Assembly (NCBI RefSeq): GCF_019145435.1
Contig: NZ_JAHSTS010000003.1
Coordinates: forward strand, 682,001 to 746,000
Direction of reading: 5' to 3'
DNA: 64,000 nt
Origin: Pseudomonas ekonensis
GTDB taxonomy: Bacteria > Pseudomonadota > Gammaproteobacteria > Pseudomonadales > Pseudomonadaceae
Of the stretch, positions 1 through 10,355 are shown piece by piece (the stretch's first letter is position 1; each line of letters starts with the position of its first letter). The translations under genes and the position numbers were made by a program. Under the pieces are notes generated by a model, which searched no databases, was not told the DNA's origin, and saw nothing but the letters and a program-made list of their open reading frames with translations.

Positions 1-1
1 G

Positions 2-1342
2 CTCACCGCCGGCCGCTGGACCGGCACCATGTGCCTGACCGAAGCCCACTGCGGCACGGACCTGGGCCTGATCAAGACCCGCGCGGTGCCCCAGGCCGAC
101 GGCAGTTACGCGGTGACCGGCAGCAAGATCTTCATCTCCGCCGGCGAGCACGACATGAGCGCCAACATCATCCACCTGGTGCTGGCCAAGCTGCCGGACG
201 CGCCGGCCGGCACCAAGGGCATTTCGCTGTTCATCGTGCCCAAGTTCCTGCCGGACGCGGCAGGGGAGGCGGGCGAGCGCAACGGCGTGACCTGCGGTTC
301 CATCGAACACAAGATGGGCATCAAGGCGTCGGCCACCTGCGTGATGAACTTCGACGGGGCCAAAGGCTTTCTGATCGGCGAGCCGAACAAGGGCCTGAAC
401 TGCATGTTCACCATGATGAACCACGCGCGGCTCGGCACCGGCATGCAAGGCTTGTGTCTGGGGGAGGCGAGCTTCCAGGGCGCGGTCCGCTACGCCAACG
501 ACCGCTTGCAGATGCGCTCGCTGACCGGCGCCAAGGCACCGGACAGGCCGGCCGACCCGATCATCGTCCACCCGGACGTGCGGCGGATGCTGCTGACCAT
601 GAAAGCCTTCAACGAAGGCAACCGTGCCTTGACCTACTTCACCGCGCAGATGCTCGACATCGCTCACCTGAGCCGGGACGAGGCCGCCCGCCGCGAGGCG
701 GAAGACCTGCTGGCGTTCCTCACGCCGATCTGCAAGGCGTTCATGACCGAGACCGGGCTGGAGGTGACCAACCACGGCATGCAGGTGTTCGGCGGCCACG
801 GCTTCATCCGCGAATGGGGCATGGAGCAACTGGTGCGGGACTGCCGGATCGCGCCGATCTACGAAGGCACCAACGGCATCCAGGCGCTGGACCTGCTCGG
901 GCGCAAGGTGCTCGGCAGCCAGGGCAAGCTGCTGCGCGGGTTCACCCGGATCGTGCACAAGTTCTGTCAAGCGCACGCCGGCCATGCGCAGTTGGGCGGG
1001 TTCGTTGCGCAACTCGATTTGCTCAACCGGCAGTGGGGCGAATTGACTCTGCTGGTCGGCGGCGCGGCGATGAAGAACCCGGACGAGGTGGGCGCCGCGT
1101 CGGTGGACTATCTGATGTACAGCGGCTACATCGTCCTCGCTTACCTGTGGCTGCGCATGGCCCGGGTGGCCCAGGCGCAACTGGAGGCGGGCGAGGGCGA
1201 CGGCGATTTCTGCCGGGGCAAGCTGGCGACCTGCGAGTTCTATTTCAAGCGCCTGCTGCCGCGCACCGCGGCGCATCGGGCCGCGGTCGAGGCGGGCAGC
1301 GACTGCCTGATGAAGCTGCCGGCGGAGCTGTTCTCGCTCTGA
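2..1342 (+). CDS. Acyl-CoA dehydrogenase, 5' end cut by window edge
   Basis: FAD-dependent acyl-CoA dehydrogenase of the long (about 590-600 residue) type; it oxidises acyl-CoA to enoyl-CoA and passes electrons to ETF. The frame is open from base 2, and the codons before the first ATG (base 29) align with the interior of the next gene (W-[TA]-G-[TS]-M-C-L-T-E), so the true start lies outside the window. Visible are the middle domain (MCLTE..GTDLG), the IEHKMGI segment and the conserved YEGTNGIQALDLLGRK block, whose Glu is the expected catalytic base. The C-terminal extension is typical of the DmdC-like/phenylacyl-CoA family. It is a clear paralogue of the next gene. By position it matches one of the two P. 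putida genes PP_0368/PP_0370 (from memory), where phenylacyl-CoA activity has been reported; the substrate here is inferred. Confidence 0.9.
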   Translation, partial: LTAGRWTGTMCLTEAHCGTDLGLIKTRAVPQADGSYAVTGSKIFISAGEHDMSANIIHLVLAKLPDAPAGTKGISLFIVPKFLPDAAGEAGERNGVTCGSIEHKMGIKASATCVMNFDGAKGFLIGEPNKGLNCMFTMMNHARLGTGMQGLCLGEASFQGAVRYANDRLQMRSLTGAKAPDRPADPIIVHPDVRRMLLTMKAFNEGNRALTYFTAQMLDIAHLSRDEAARREAEDLLAFLTPICKAFMTETGLEVTNHGMQVFGGHGFIREWGMEQLVRDCRIAPIYEGTNGIQALDLLGRKVLGSQGKLLRGFTRIVHKFCQAHAGHAQLGGFVAQLDLLNRQWGELTLLVGGAAMKNPDEVGAASVDYLMYSGYIVLAYLWLRMARVAQAQLEAGEGDGDFCRGKLATCEFYFKRLLPRTAAHRAAVEAGSDCLMKLPAELFSL

Positions 1343-1350
1343 CGTCACCT

Positions 1351-1378
1351 GTGGCGAGGGACCGAGCGCCCTCGCCAC
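1351..1378. repeat. Isolated REP-like hairpin
   Basis: GTGGCGAGGG (1351-1360) and CCCTCGCCAC (1369-1378) form a perfect 10-bp stem with an 8-base loop, 8 bases after the dehydrogenase stop codon. The GTGGCGAGGG core recurs near 61564, so this belongs to a dispersed palindromic family. It may stabilise the upstream mRNA 3' end; no T-run follows. Confidence 0.7.
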
Positions 1379-1524
1379 AAGGTCTTCACATGCGGAATGC
1401 GGTGACCAAAAATTACATAATGGTCATCTGTTGACCCTATGTGTCGCAAAAGTTGTTGATGTACACTCCGGCTCAACGAAACCAACACTCCACGAATCAC
1501 CTGTTTAGATCTGCGAGGTTTGCC

Positions 1525-3303
<1,779 letters not shown>

Positions 3304-3309
3304 GCCAGC

Positions 3310-3341
3310 CACGTCATGTAAGCTTTCGCTTACATGACGTG
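3310..3341 (+). promoter_or_regulatory. GacA upstream activating sequence (GacA box) of rsmY
   Basis: A perfect 14-bp inverted repeat (arms 3310-3323 and 3328-3341, loop TTTC) contains TGTAAGCTTTCGCTTACA at 3317-3334. This is an exact match to the GacA box TGTAAG-N6-CTTACA known from the rsm small RNA promoters of pseudomonads. Its centre is about 66 bases before the predicted RsmY start, as expected for this activator. It also begins 7 bases after the dehydrogenase stop, so it could in addition fold in that mRNA. Confidence 0.93.
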
Positions 3342-3390
3342 CCGCTTTTCTCCCCTATGCGCAGATTGGATCCAGAGCTAATCTTCTTTC

Positions 3391-3510
3391 CATGGACGTC
3401 GCGCAGGAAGCGCAAAGCAACAACACGGACACGTAGGATTCTGCCAGGGTGGCGGAGTGAAATGGATGTCAGGGAAACAGTCTGCAAAGCCCCGCTTCGG
3501 CGGGGTTTTC
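3391..3510 (+). ncRNA. rsmY: Small regulatory RNA RsmY
   Basis: About 118-nt RNA that titrates the translational repressor RsmA/CsrA, as the output of the GacS/GacA system. It has seven GGA motifs (3394, 3406, 3427, 3436, 3454, 3464, 3473). One AGGA is presented in the loop of GCGC-AGGAA-GCGC (3401-3413), which is characteristic of RsmY. It ends in a GC-rich TTCG tetraloop terminator (3490-3509). A -10-like TAATCT lies at 3379-3384 and a GacA box at 3317-3334. The exact 5' end (3390-3394) is inferred from the -10 and from the known length in P. fluorescens. Confidence 0.92.
3490..3509 (+). terminator. Rho-independent terminator of rsmY
   Basis: CCCCGC-TTCG-GCGGGG followed by TTTTC: a 6-bp GC stem with a UUCG tetraloop and a short U-run. 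It ends RsmY and separates it from the convergent LysR gene. Confidence 0.9.
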
Positions 3511-3558
3511 TTATGCCCGCAGAAAAGTTTCCTCCCCCGCCTCGAGGCCTTTCGCGGC

Positions 3559-4458
3559 CTACAGCGTATCGGCCTCACGCTGCATCACCTCTTCCAGCAA
3601 GGTTCGCAGCAAGCCCATCGAGGCCTGCTGGCGCTGCACGTCGCGGCACACCAGCCCCACCGTCAGCGGCACCCGCGGTTCGCTGAGCGGTTTCCACAGC
3701 AGGCCCTGATCGTCGTATTCCTGCTGCGAACGGCCGGGCAACACCGTCGCCAGCCGCGTGTGGTGCAGGCTGTCGAGAATCCCCACCATGTTGTTCAGTT
3801 CCGCCTGCACGTGCGGGCGCCGCCCGAGCCGGGTCAGTTGCGCCTGCCAGATCTGGCGGATCTGGAACTCTTCGCCCAGCAGCAACATCGGCAGTTCGGC
3901 GGCCTGGCTCATCGAGACTTTCTTGAATTCACGCAGCGGATGATCCGCCGGGATGACCAGCGTCAGTTCGTCTTCGTACAGCTTCACGCCATGCAGCCCG
4001 GGCTGGCGCGGCGGCAGGTAGCTGATGCCGATGTCCAGCGAGCCGTTGAGCAGGCGCCGTTCGATCTCCAGCCCCGTCAACTCATAGATCTGCACCACCA
4101 GGTGTGGCTGGGCCTTGCGCACCCGTTCGAGCATCTGTGGCACCAGGCTGGTGTGCACGGTCTGCAGCACGCCGATGGCCAGGGTGCGCAGGGCCTGGCC
4201 CTTGAAATTGCCCAGGGCTTCCCGGGCCCGCTGCAGGCCGTCGAGCAGCGGCAAGGCGTGGTTGTACAAGGTGTGGGCGGCGAGGGTGGGCAGCAGGCGT
4301 TTGCTGCTGCGCTCGAACAGGGTGACGTCGAGGTGCTGTTCGAGCTGACGGATCTGCTGGGACAGGGCCGGCTGGGAGATCGACAGCCGCTCGGCGGCCC
4401 GCCCGACATGACCTTCCTCGTAGACCGCGACGAAATAGCGCAGTTGTTTGAAATCCAT
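3559..4458 (-). CDS. LysR-family transcriptional regulator
   Basis: 299-residue LysR-type regulator: N-terminal winged helix-turn-helix (MDFKQLRYFVAVYEEG, then RLSISQPALSQQIRQLE) and a C-terminal effector-binding domain. It is divergent from the class III aminotransferase, the usual arrangement for a LysR protein and its target. The intergenic region carries a T-N11-A palindrome right at its start (4457-4471). It sits at the outer end of the PQQ block; P. fluorescens B16 has a regulator called pqqH at this place (from memory). The effector is unknown. Confidence 0.9.
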   Translation of the reverse strand: MDFKQLRYFVAVYEEGHVGRAAERLSISQPALSQQIRQLEQHLDVTLFERSSKRLLPTLAAHTLYNHALPLLDGLQRAREALGNFKGQALRTLAIGVLQTVHTSLVPQMLERVRKAQPHLVVQIYELTGLEIERRLLNGSLDIGISYLPPRQPGLHGVKLYEDELTLVIPADHPLREFKKVSMSQAAELPMLLLGEEFQIRQIWQAQLTRLGRRPHVQAELNNMVGILDSLHHTRLATVLPGRSQQEYDDQGLLWKPLSEPRVPLTVGLVCRDVQRQQASMGLLRTLLEEVMQREADTL

Positions 4459-4471
4459 AAGCAGTACTTAT
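4457..4471. promoter_or_regulatory. Putative LysR-type operator
   Basis: ATAAG-CAGTA-CTTAT is a perfect palindrome of the T-N11-A form used by LysR regulators. It overlaps the first codons and upstream edge of the LysR gene, which fits autoregulation and control of the divergent aminotransferase. Assignment is by pattern and position only. Confidence 0.5.
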
Positions 4472-4600
4472 CGAAAATGCTGGTAAATCGAAATGGCCCG
4501 ACACCGGGAACCGGCCTAGTCTAACCGCATTCACAGGGCTTGCAGGGCCGGAAAGGGCAATGACCAGCGTTTGTTTCAACCGTGTTTGCATAGGCAGTTC

Positions 4601-4624
4601 AAAAAACCTCAAACGAGGTTTTTT
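4601..4624 (+). promoter_or_regulatory. Perfect hairpin that buries the ribosome binding site
   Basis: AAAAAACCTC (4601-4610), loop AAAC, GAGGTTTTTT (4615-4624): a perfect 10-bp stem. The GAGG of the 3' arm is the only Shine-Dalgarno-like sequence for the ATG at 4628 (9-base spacing). The structure should hide the ribosome binding site, and because it ends in TTTTTT it also resembles a weak intrinsic terminator. Confidence 0.65.
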
Positions 4625-4627
4625 CCA

Positions 4628-5905
4628 ATGACGCTGTTCGGATTACGGCGACCGGCGCCGAGCCTCGATGACCTGGCTTTCGAGGCCGGACAAACCGATG
4701 CCGGCGACGGCGTGGAATGCCTGATGTCCGGCGTCGAGCGCCCGCAGCAGGTGTTCGTGCGCGGCCAAGGCTCGTGGCTGTGGGACAGCAACGACCGCGC
4801 GTACCTGGACTTTTCCCAGGCCGGCGGCGCCAACAGCCTCGGCCACAGCCCTTCGGCCCTGGTCAAGGCCATCGCCGGGCAGGCCCAGGCCCTGATCAAC
4901 CCCGGTTTCAACCTGCTCAACCGCGGCATGCTCAGCCTCGCCGAACGCCTGTGCGCGGGCACCGCCAGCGATCAGGCCTACCTGCTCAACAGCGGCAGCG
5001 AAGCCTGCGAGGCGGCGATCAAGCTGGCGCGCAAATGGGGGCAGCGGCACCGCGGCGGCGCCTCGCGGATCATCGTGGCCCGCCAGGGTTGCCACGGCCG
5101 CAGCCTGGCGACGATCTCGGCTTCGGACAGCGCCAACCTGACCAACCGTTTCGCGCCGCTGCTGCCGGGGTTCGACCCGGTGCCGTTCAACGACCTGCCG
5201 GCCCTGCATGCGGCGGTGGACGCACAGACCGTGGCGATCATGCTCGAGCCGATCCAGAGCGATGCCGGGGTGATCCCGGCCAGCGAGCATTACCTCAAGG
5301 GCGTCGAGCGCCTGTGCCGCGAACTGGGCATCCTGCTGATCCTCGATGAGGTACAGACCGGCATCGGCCGCTGCGGCACGTTGCTCGCGGAGCAGGCCTT
5401 CGGCGTGCGCGCCGACATCGTCGTGCTGGGCAAGGGCCTCGGCGGCGGCGTGCCGCTGGCGGCCCTGCTGGCGCGGGGCACCGCGTGCTGCTTCGACGCC
5501 GGCGAACTGGGCGGCACCCATCACGGCAATGCGCTGATGAGCGCCGCCGGCCTGGTGGTGCTCGACAGCGTGCAGGACCGTGCCTTTCTTCAGCACGTGA
5601 ACGACAACGGCCTGCATCTGCGTGAAGGCCTGGCCCGGTTGGCCCATCGATACGGCCACGGCGAGCTGCGCGGTCAGGGTCTGTTCTGGGGGCTGAGCCT
5701 GTCGGACGAATCGGCGGACGCTGTAGTCAAAGCTGCTTTGCATGAAGGCCTGCTGCTGAACGCGCCGCAACCGGACTGCCTGCGCTTCACCCCGGCGCTG
5801 ACGGTCAGCCAGGCCAACATTGACGAAATGCTGGTGCGCCTGGCCCGGGCCTTCTCCCGGGTGCGCACGGCGCAGGTGCAATGCCGCAAAGGGATTGCCG
5901 TCTGA
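4628..5905 (+). CDS. Class III PLP-dependent aminotransferase (ArgD-like)
   Basis: 425-residue class III (fold type I) aminotransferase related to acetylornithine/omega-amino acid aminotransferases. Visible are the cofactor-binding LLNSGSEACEAAIKLAR, the LILDEVQTGIGR aspartate block and LGKGLGGG, where Lys269 should form the PLP Schiff base. The ATG at 4628 is preferred to an upstream TTG at 4571, because only it has a GAGG sequence at suitable distance. It is divergent from a LysR gene and preceded by a hairpin that masks that GAGG. At this position P. fluorescens B16 has an aminotransferase called pqqI (memory); no step of PQQ synthesis is known to need it. Substrate unknown; a 4- or 5-carbon omega-amino acid or ornithine derivative is possible. 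Confidence 0.88.
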   Translation: MTLFGLRRPAPSLDDLAFEAGQTDAGDGVECLMSGVERPQQVFVRGQGSWLWDSNDRAYLDFSQAGGANSLGHSPSALVKAIAGQAQALINPGFNLLNRGMLSLAERLCAGTASDQAYLLNSGSEACEAAIKLARKWGQRHRGGASRIIVARQGCHGRSLATISASDSANLTNRFAPLLPGFDPVPFNDLPALHAAVDAQTVAIMLEPIQSDAGVIPASEHYLKGVERLCRELGILLILDEVQTGIGRCGTLLAEQAFGVRADIVVLGKGLGGGVPLAALLARGTACCFDAGELGGTHHGNALMSAAGLVVLDSVQDRAFLQHVNDNGLHLREGLARLAHRYGHGELRGQGLFWGLSLSDESADAVVKAALHEGLLLNAPQPDCLRFTPALTVSQANIDEMLVRLARAFSRVRTAQVQCRKGIAV

Positions 5906-5952
5906 GCTGAAGTTTCCCACCCGAATTCAAGAACCGTCTCGCGGTATAACGC

Positions 5953-5992
5953 ACGCCTCACGCCTGATTCTTTTCGCGTGGGGCGTTTTTTT
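5953..5992 (+). terminator. Rho-independent terminator after the aminotransferase
   Basis: ACGCCTCACGC (5953-5963) pairs with GCGTGGGGCGT (5976-5986), 11 bp with one G-U wobble, followed by six T's. Confidence 0.85.
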
Positions 5993-6089
5993 GCGCCGTG
6001 GGCGGCGATTGCACTGAACCCCTGACCCGGCGTGCAGGTCGACTGGCTTGTACGGCTTGCGCCGAACCCCTAACGATCAGGAGCTGCCC

Positions 6090-6248
6090 ATGGACTTCAT
6101 CCGCATCATCATCGCCATCATCCTGCCGCCGCTGGGGGTGTTCCTTCAGGTCGGATTCGGCGGCGCGTTCTGGCTGAACATTCTGCTGACGTTGTGCGGG
6201 TACATTCCGGGGATCGTGCATGCGGTGTACATCATCGCCAAGCGTTGA
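6090..6248 (+). CDS. YqaE/Pmp3 family small membrane protein
   Basis: 52-residue hydrophobic peptide of the Pmp3/YqaE (UPF0057) family, with two transmembrane segments (IRIIIAIILPPLGVFL and FWLNILLTLCGYIPGIVHAVY) and the family's PPLGV and GYIPGIVHA motifs. ATG at 6090 has CAGGAG 6 bases upstream. Family members sit in the inner membrane and are linked to stress and membrane potential; the molecular role is unclear. It converges with the peptidase gene (30-base gap). Confidence 0.9.
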   Translation: MDFIRIIIAIILPPLGVFLQVGFGGAFWLNILLTLCGYIPGIVHAVYIIAKR

Positions 6249-6278
6249 GCGCTTCGGCGTCTGACGCCCGCGATGGGG

Positions 6279-8087
6279 TCAGTCGGTCTGACCCATCACC
6301 CGCCGATAAAACGCCCATTCCTGCTCCAGCGCATGGGCCTGGTTCGCGGCGCGGCGGAAGCCGTGGCGCTCTTCGGCGTAATAGTGCGCTTCGACCGGGA
6401 TGCCGTTGCGCGCCAGCGCCGCCACCATGTCGCGGGTCTGCTGCGGCACTACGACCGCATCCAGTTCGCCCTGAAAGAAAATCACCGGCACGCCGATCTT
6501 GCCCGCGTGCAGCAGGGGCGTGCGGGCGGCGTAGCGTTCGGCGTCCCGCTGCGGGTCGCCGATCAGCCAGTCGAGGTAGTCGCCCTCGAACTTGTGGGTC
6601 GCCCGGCCCAGCGCCACCGGATCGCTGACCCCGTACAGGCTGGCGCCGGCGCGGAACACCCGGTGGAACGCCAGGGCGCACAAGGTCGTGTAGCCGCCGG
6701 CGCTGCCGCCACGGATGAAGGCGCGTTCGCCGTCGATCATGCCCCGTCCGGACAGATGCGCCACCACCGCACAGGCGTCCTCGACATCCACCTCGCCCCA
6801 GTTCAGGTGCAGAGCTTGCCGATATTCACGGCCGTAACCGCTGCTGCCCCGGTAGTTGAGGTCGGCGACGGCGAAGCCGCGTTGCGTCCAGTACTGGATG
6901 CGCGGATCGAGTATCGGGTAGCAGGCTGACGTGGGGCCGCCGTGGATGAACACCACCAGCGGCGGCCGGGCGTCGCCGTTCATGGCCGGATAGAAGAAGC
7001 CGTGGGCCTCGCCGCCTCCGCTGGGGTAGCGCAGGGTCTGCGGTTGGCTGATGCGTTCGGCGGGCAGCGGCGCAGTGCCCCCGGCCAGTACCGTCACGGC
7101 GTGCAAGGCCCGGTCGATGGCGATGATCGTCGACGGGCTCACGGGGGAGGCGGCGATGGCGTAGATGAAATGCTCATCCAGCGCGAGATGGCGGAAGCGG
7201 CTGTAAGCGCCGGTGAAGTCTTCGCCGGCGAGTGCCAGACGACCGAAGCCACCTTCGCTCCAGCTGGCCAGAAACGCCTCGCCCTGCGGCAGCCAGGTGC
7301 AGCCGCCCATCTGCCAGGGCGCCGGGGCGTGGTCGGCCTCGGCACTGGCCAATGGCTGCAAGCCTGCTGCGGACTCGACCCATGGCTGCCAATGCCCGCC
7401 GCGGTCGGTCAGGCACCCCAGCCGTCCCTCAGCATCGAAGCGCGGTTGCTGGATCGACTCTTCAGGCCCGTCCCCGGCGATGCATCGTGCAGCGCCAATC
7501 CCCTGCGCCGTACGTTCGGCCACCATCAGCCGGGTCGACGTCCACGGCTGATGCGGCCGGCTCCACTCGATCCAGGCCAGGCGCCGGCCGTCGGGGCTCA
7601 TGACCGGCGCGGCGTAGAAGTCCGCGCCTTCGGCCAGCACCTGCCGTTGACCGTCAGCCAGACCGACGGCCACCAGACGGTGCCGGTCGCGCTGCTCCTC
7701 GACCGCCAGCACCTGGCCGTCATGGAAACCCAGGTCGCCGTAGCGACACTCGCCGCAGGTCAGCGCCGCGGGCGCCCCTTCCAGCGTCTGGCGGTAAAGC
7801 TGTTGATCCGCCTCGTTGACGAACACCACCCCGTCATCCGTCAGGCAGAACGCTCCGCCGCCGTATTCGTACACGCGGCTGCGCACGCTGAACCCGGACG
7901 GGGTCAGGCATCGGGCCTGCCCGTCCCGCCAGTGCCAGATCCGGCACGCGGCGTCCTGGGGTCGGTATTCGTTCCAGAACAGGCCAAGGGTGCCCAGTTG
8001 CAGCTCGGCGAAATCCACCCCGGCGGCGACGGCGGCGGTGGCGCTGAAAGGTTCAGCCCTTGGCGATGAGGCGTGAGTTTCGTTCAT
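6279..8087 (-). CDS. pqqM: S9 prolyl-oligopeptidase-family peptidase, last gene of the pqq run
   Basis: 602-residue S9-type serine peptidase: an N-terminal beta-propeller-like region (about 1-340) and a C-terminal alpha/beta hydrolase domain. It has the nucleophile motif [14 protein letters not shown] near the oxyanion hole and a C-terminal ERHGFRR histidine. No signal peptide is seen, so it is probably cytosolic. Its start overlaps the end of pqqE by 35 bases, showing co-transcription. P. fluorescens B16 calls the peptidase at this position pqqM (memory). A role in degrading or trimming the PqqA peptide is plausible but unproven; it could be a general oligopeptidase. Confidence 0.82.
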   Translation of the reverse strand: MNETHASSPRAEPFSATAAVAAGVDFAELQLGTLGLFWNEYRPQDAACRIWHWRDGQARCLTPSGFSVRSRVYEYGGGAFCLTDDGVVFVNEADQQLYRQTLEGAPAALTCGECRYGDLGFHDGQVLAVEEQRDRHRLVAVGLADGQRQVLAEGADFYAAPVMSPDGRRLAWIEWSRPHQPWTSTRLMVAERTAQGIGAARCIAGDGPEESIQQPRFDAEGRLGCLTDRGGHWQPWVESAAGLQPLASAEADHAPAPWQMGGCTWLPQGEAFLASWSEGGFGRLALAGEDFTGAYSRFRHLALDEHFIYAIAASPVSPSTIIAIDRALHAVTVLAGGTAPLPAERISQPQTLRYPSGGGEAHGFFYPAMNGDARPPLVVFIHGGPTSACYPILDPRIQYWTQRGFAVADLNYRGSSGYGREYRQALHLNWGEVDVEDACAVVAHLSGRGMIDGERAFIRGGSAGGYTTLCALAFHRVFRAGASLYGVSDPVALGRATHKFEGDYLDWLIGDPQRDAERYAARTPLLHAGKIGVPVIFFQGELDAVVVPQQTRDMVAALARNGIPVEAHYYAEERHGFRRAANQAHALEQEWAFYRRVMGQTD

Positions 8088-9225
8088 TGCGAAAGGCCAG
8101 TTGGTCGATGGTCTGGGTGGCGTGTTCGGCCTCTTCGCGGGCGGCCAGGATCACGCCGTGGTGTTCGGACTTGCTGCACACCGGGTCGGCGTTGCTCGCA
8201 TCGCCGGTGAGCATGAAGGCCTGGCAGCGGCAGCCGCCGAAGTCCTGTTCCTTCTCGTCGCAGGAGCGGCACGGCTCGGGCATCCAGTCGTAGCCGCGGA
8301 AGCGGTTGAAGCCGAACGAGTCGTACCAGATGTGCTGCATGCTGTGGTCGCGCACGTTGGGGAACTGCACCGGCAACTGCCGGGCGCCGTGGCAGGGCAG
8401 GGCGGTGCCGTCCGGCGTGACCGTCAGGAACAGGCTGCCCCAGCCGTTCATGCAGGCCTTGGGGCGTTCTTCGTAGTAGTCCGGGGTGACGAAGATCAGC
8501 TTGCACGGATGCCCTTCGGCCTCCAGCCTGGCGCGGTATTGGTTGGTGATCCGCTCGGCGCGCACCAGTTGCTCGCGGGTCGGCAGCAGCCCGACGCGGT
8601 TGAGCTGCGCCCAGCCGTAGAACTGGCAGGTGGCGAGTTCGACGAAATCCGCCTCCAGCGCCAGGCACAGTTCGATGATGCGGTCGATCTTGTCGATGTT
8701 GTGCCGGTGGGTGACGAAGTTCAGCACCATCGGATAACCATGGGCCTTGACCGCCCGGGCCATCTCCAGCTTCTGGGCGAAGGCCTTCTTCGAACCGGCC
8801 AGCAGGTTGTTCACCTGCTCGTCGCTGGCCTGGAAGCTGATCTGGATATGATCGAGGCCGGCTTTCTTGAAGTCGCTGATCTTCTGCTCGGTGAGGCCGA
8901 TGCCGGAGGTGATCAGGTTGGTGTAGAAGCCCAGCTTGCGCGCCTCGCCGATCAGCTCGGCGAGATCCTGGCGCACCAGCGGCTCGCCCCCGGAAAAGCC
9001 CAGTTGCGCCGCGCCCATCTCCCGCGCCTCGCGGAACACCTTGAGCCATTGCTCGGTGCTCAACTCCTGGCCTTGCTGCGCAAAGTCCAGCGGGTTGGAG
9101 CAGTACGGGCATTGCAGCGGGCAGCGGTAGGTCAGCTCGGCGAGCAGCCACAGCGGCAGGCCGACCTCAGGTTTGGGCGGCACCTGCACCGACGGTTCAG
9201 GCAAGGGTGATCCAGTGCTCTGCAC
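8053..9225 (-). CDS. pqqE: PQQ synthesis radical SAM enzyme PqqE
   Basis: Radical SAM/SPASM enzyme that, with PqqD and a reductant, forms the Glu-Tyr carbon-carbon crosslink in PqqA, the first step of PQQ synthesis. The CPLQCPYC motif (Cys35, 39, 42) binds the SAM cluster. C-terminal cysteines ([28 protein letters not shown]) bind auxiliary clusters. I use the GTG at 9225 (390 residues): GGAGG lies 6 bases before it, whereas the frame remains open to 9327 inside pqqD without a good ribosome site. It overlaps pqqD by 29 bases. Confidence 0.93.
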   Translation of the reverse strand: MQSTGSPLPEPSVQVPPKPEVGLPLWLLAELTYRCPLQCPYCSNPLDFAQQGQELSTEQWLKVFREAREMGAAQLGFSGGEPLVRQDLAELIGEARKLGFYTNLITSGIGLTEQKISDFKKAGLDHIQISFQASDEQVNNLLAGSKKAFAQKLEMARAVKAHGYPMVLNFVTHRHNIDKIDRIIELCLALEADFVELATCQFYGWAQLNRVGLLPTREQLVRAERITNQYRARLEAEGHPCKLIFVTPDYYEERPKACMNGWGSLFLTVTPDGTALPCHGARQLPVQFPNVRDHSMQHIWYDSFGFNRFRGYDWMPEPCRSCDEKEQDFGGCRCQAFMLTGDASNADPVCSKSEHHGVILAAREEAEHATQTIDQLAFRNERNSRLIAKG

Positions 9226-9472
9226 GGGCAACCTCCATGAATTGCTCGATATCGTCACCGAGCTCCGGCACGCCGGGGAACTGCTGCGCGAGGGTGTCGA
9301 TGATCGCGGCGACATCCCGCTCGCCATCGATCAGGCCGCCGATCAGCGCAGCGCTGTCGTTGAGCTTGATCATGCCTTCGGGGTACAGCAGCACGTGGCC
9401 TTTCTGCGCCGGCTCGTACTGGAAACGGTAGCCGGGGCGCCAGTGCGGGGTCAGGCTGCGGTCGAAGCTCAT
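9197..9472 (-). CDS. pqqD: PqqA-binding chaperone PqqD
   Basis: 91-residue PqqD, the RRE-type peptide chaperone that binds PqqA and delivers it to PqqE. Recognisable features are [26 protein letters not shown] and the L-D-G-x-R-[DS]-V segment followed by a helix. Its ATG overlaps the pqqC stop as ATGA (4 bases), and its 3' end overlaps pqqE. Length is normal (about 90-95). Confidence 0.94.
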   Translation of the reverse strand: MSFDRSLTPHWRPGYRFQYEPAQKGHVLLYPEGMIKLNDSAALIGGLIDGERDVAAIIDTLAQQFPGVPELGDDIEQFMEVARAEHWITLA

Positions 9473-10221
9473 AGGGTGATTCCTTTATGCCAGACCCGTT
9501 CTCCGGTCACGCTGTGATACGGCGGGCGGTTCAGTTCGTAGGCCATGCTCATGGCGTCGAGCATGCTCCAAAGGATGTCCAGTTTGAACTGGAGAATTTC
9601 CAGCATGCGCTCCTGGCCCTCACGGGTCTGGCAGTGCTCCAGGGTGATCGCCAGGCCGTGCTCCACGTCCCGGCGCGCCTGGCCCAGGCGGGTGCGGAAG
9701 TATTCGTAGCCGGCCGGGTCGATCCACGGGTAATGCCGGGGCCAGCTGTCGAGGCGCGACTGGTGGATCTGCGGCGCGAACAGCTCGGTCAGCGAGCTGC
9801 TGGCGGCTTCCTGCCAACTGGCGCGGCGGGCGAAGTTGACGTAGGCGTCGACCGCGAAGCGCACGCCGGGCAGCACCAGCTCCTGGGAGCGCAGTTGGTC
9901 CGGGTCGAGGCCGACCGCTTGCCCCAGGCGCAGCCAGGCTTCGATGCCGCCGTCCTCGCCGGGCGCGCCGTCGTGGTCGAGCAGACGCTGGATCCACTCG
10001 CGGCGGATCTCGCGGTCCGGGCAGTTGGCCAGGATCGCCGCGTCCTTCAGGGGAATGTTCACTTGATAGTAGAAGCGATTGGCGACCCAGCCCTGGATCT
10101 GCCCGCGGGTGGCCCGGCCTTCATACATCGCCACGTGGTACGGGTGATGGATGTGGTAGTAGGCGCCCTTGGCGCGCAGCGCCGCCTCGAATTCGGCGGG
10201 GGACATTGGAGTGTCAGTCAT
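9469..10221 (-). CDS. pqqC: Pyrroloquinoline-quinone synthase PqqC
   Basis: 250-residue PqqC, the cofactorless oxidase that performs the last, eight-electron oxidation and ring closure to PQQ. The conserved N-terminal [18 protein letters not shown] and [15 protein letters not shown] segments carry the His, Tyr and Arg residues of the active site. Length is as usual (about 250). It is translationally coupled to pqqD. A REP pair lies between it and pqqB. Confidence 0.95.
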   Translation of the reverse strand: MTDTPMSPAEFEAALRAKGAYYHIHHPYHVAMYEGRATRGQIQGWVANRFYYQVNIPLKDAAILANCPDREIRREWIQRLLDHDGAPGEDGGIEAWLRLGQAVGLDPDQLRSQELVLPGVRFAVDAYVNFARRASWQEAASSSLTELFAPQIHQSRLDSWPRHYPWIDPAGYEYFRTRLGQARRDVEHGLAITLEHCQTREGQERMLEILQFKLDILWSMLDAMSMAYELNRPPYHSVTGERVWHKGITL

Positions 10222-10273
10222 GTCTGTTCTCCGGGAACGACCGTTGGATTCTCTGGTGTCTGTCAGGACGCCT

Positions 10274-10343
10274 TCGCTGGCAAGCCAGCTCCCGCAAGGT
10301 TGCGGGGCGTACGCAAAACCTGTGGGAGCCGGCTTGCCAGCGA
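10274..10343. repeat. REP pair inside the pqq operon
   Basis: TCGCTGGCAAGCC (10274-10286) is perfectly complementary to GGCTTGCCAGCGA (10331-10343), with a further inner CTCCCGCA/TGTGGGAG pairing. This is a head-to-head REP element of Pseudomonas type between pqqB and pqqC. It could weaken expression of pqqCDE relative to pqqB or protect the upstream message. Confidence 0.85.
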
Positions 10344-10355
10344 TGAGGCCCTCAG

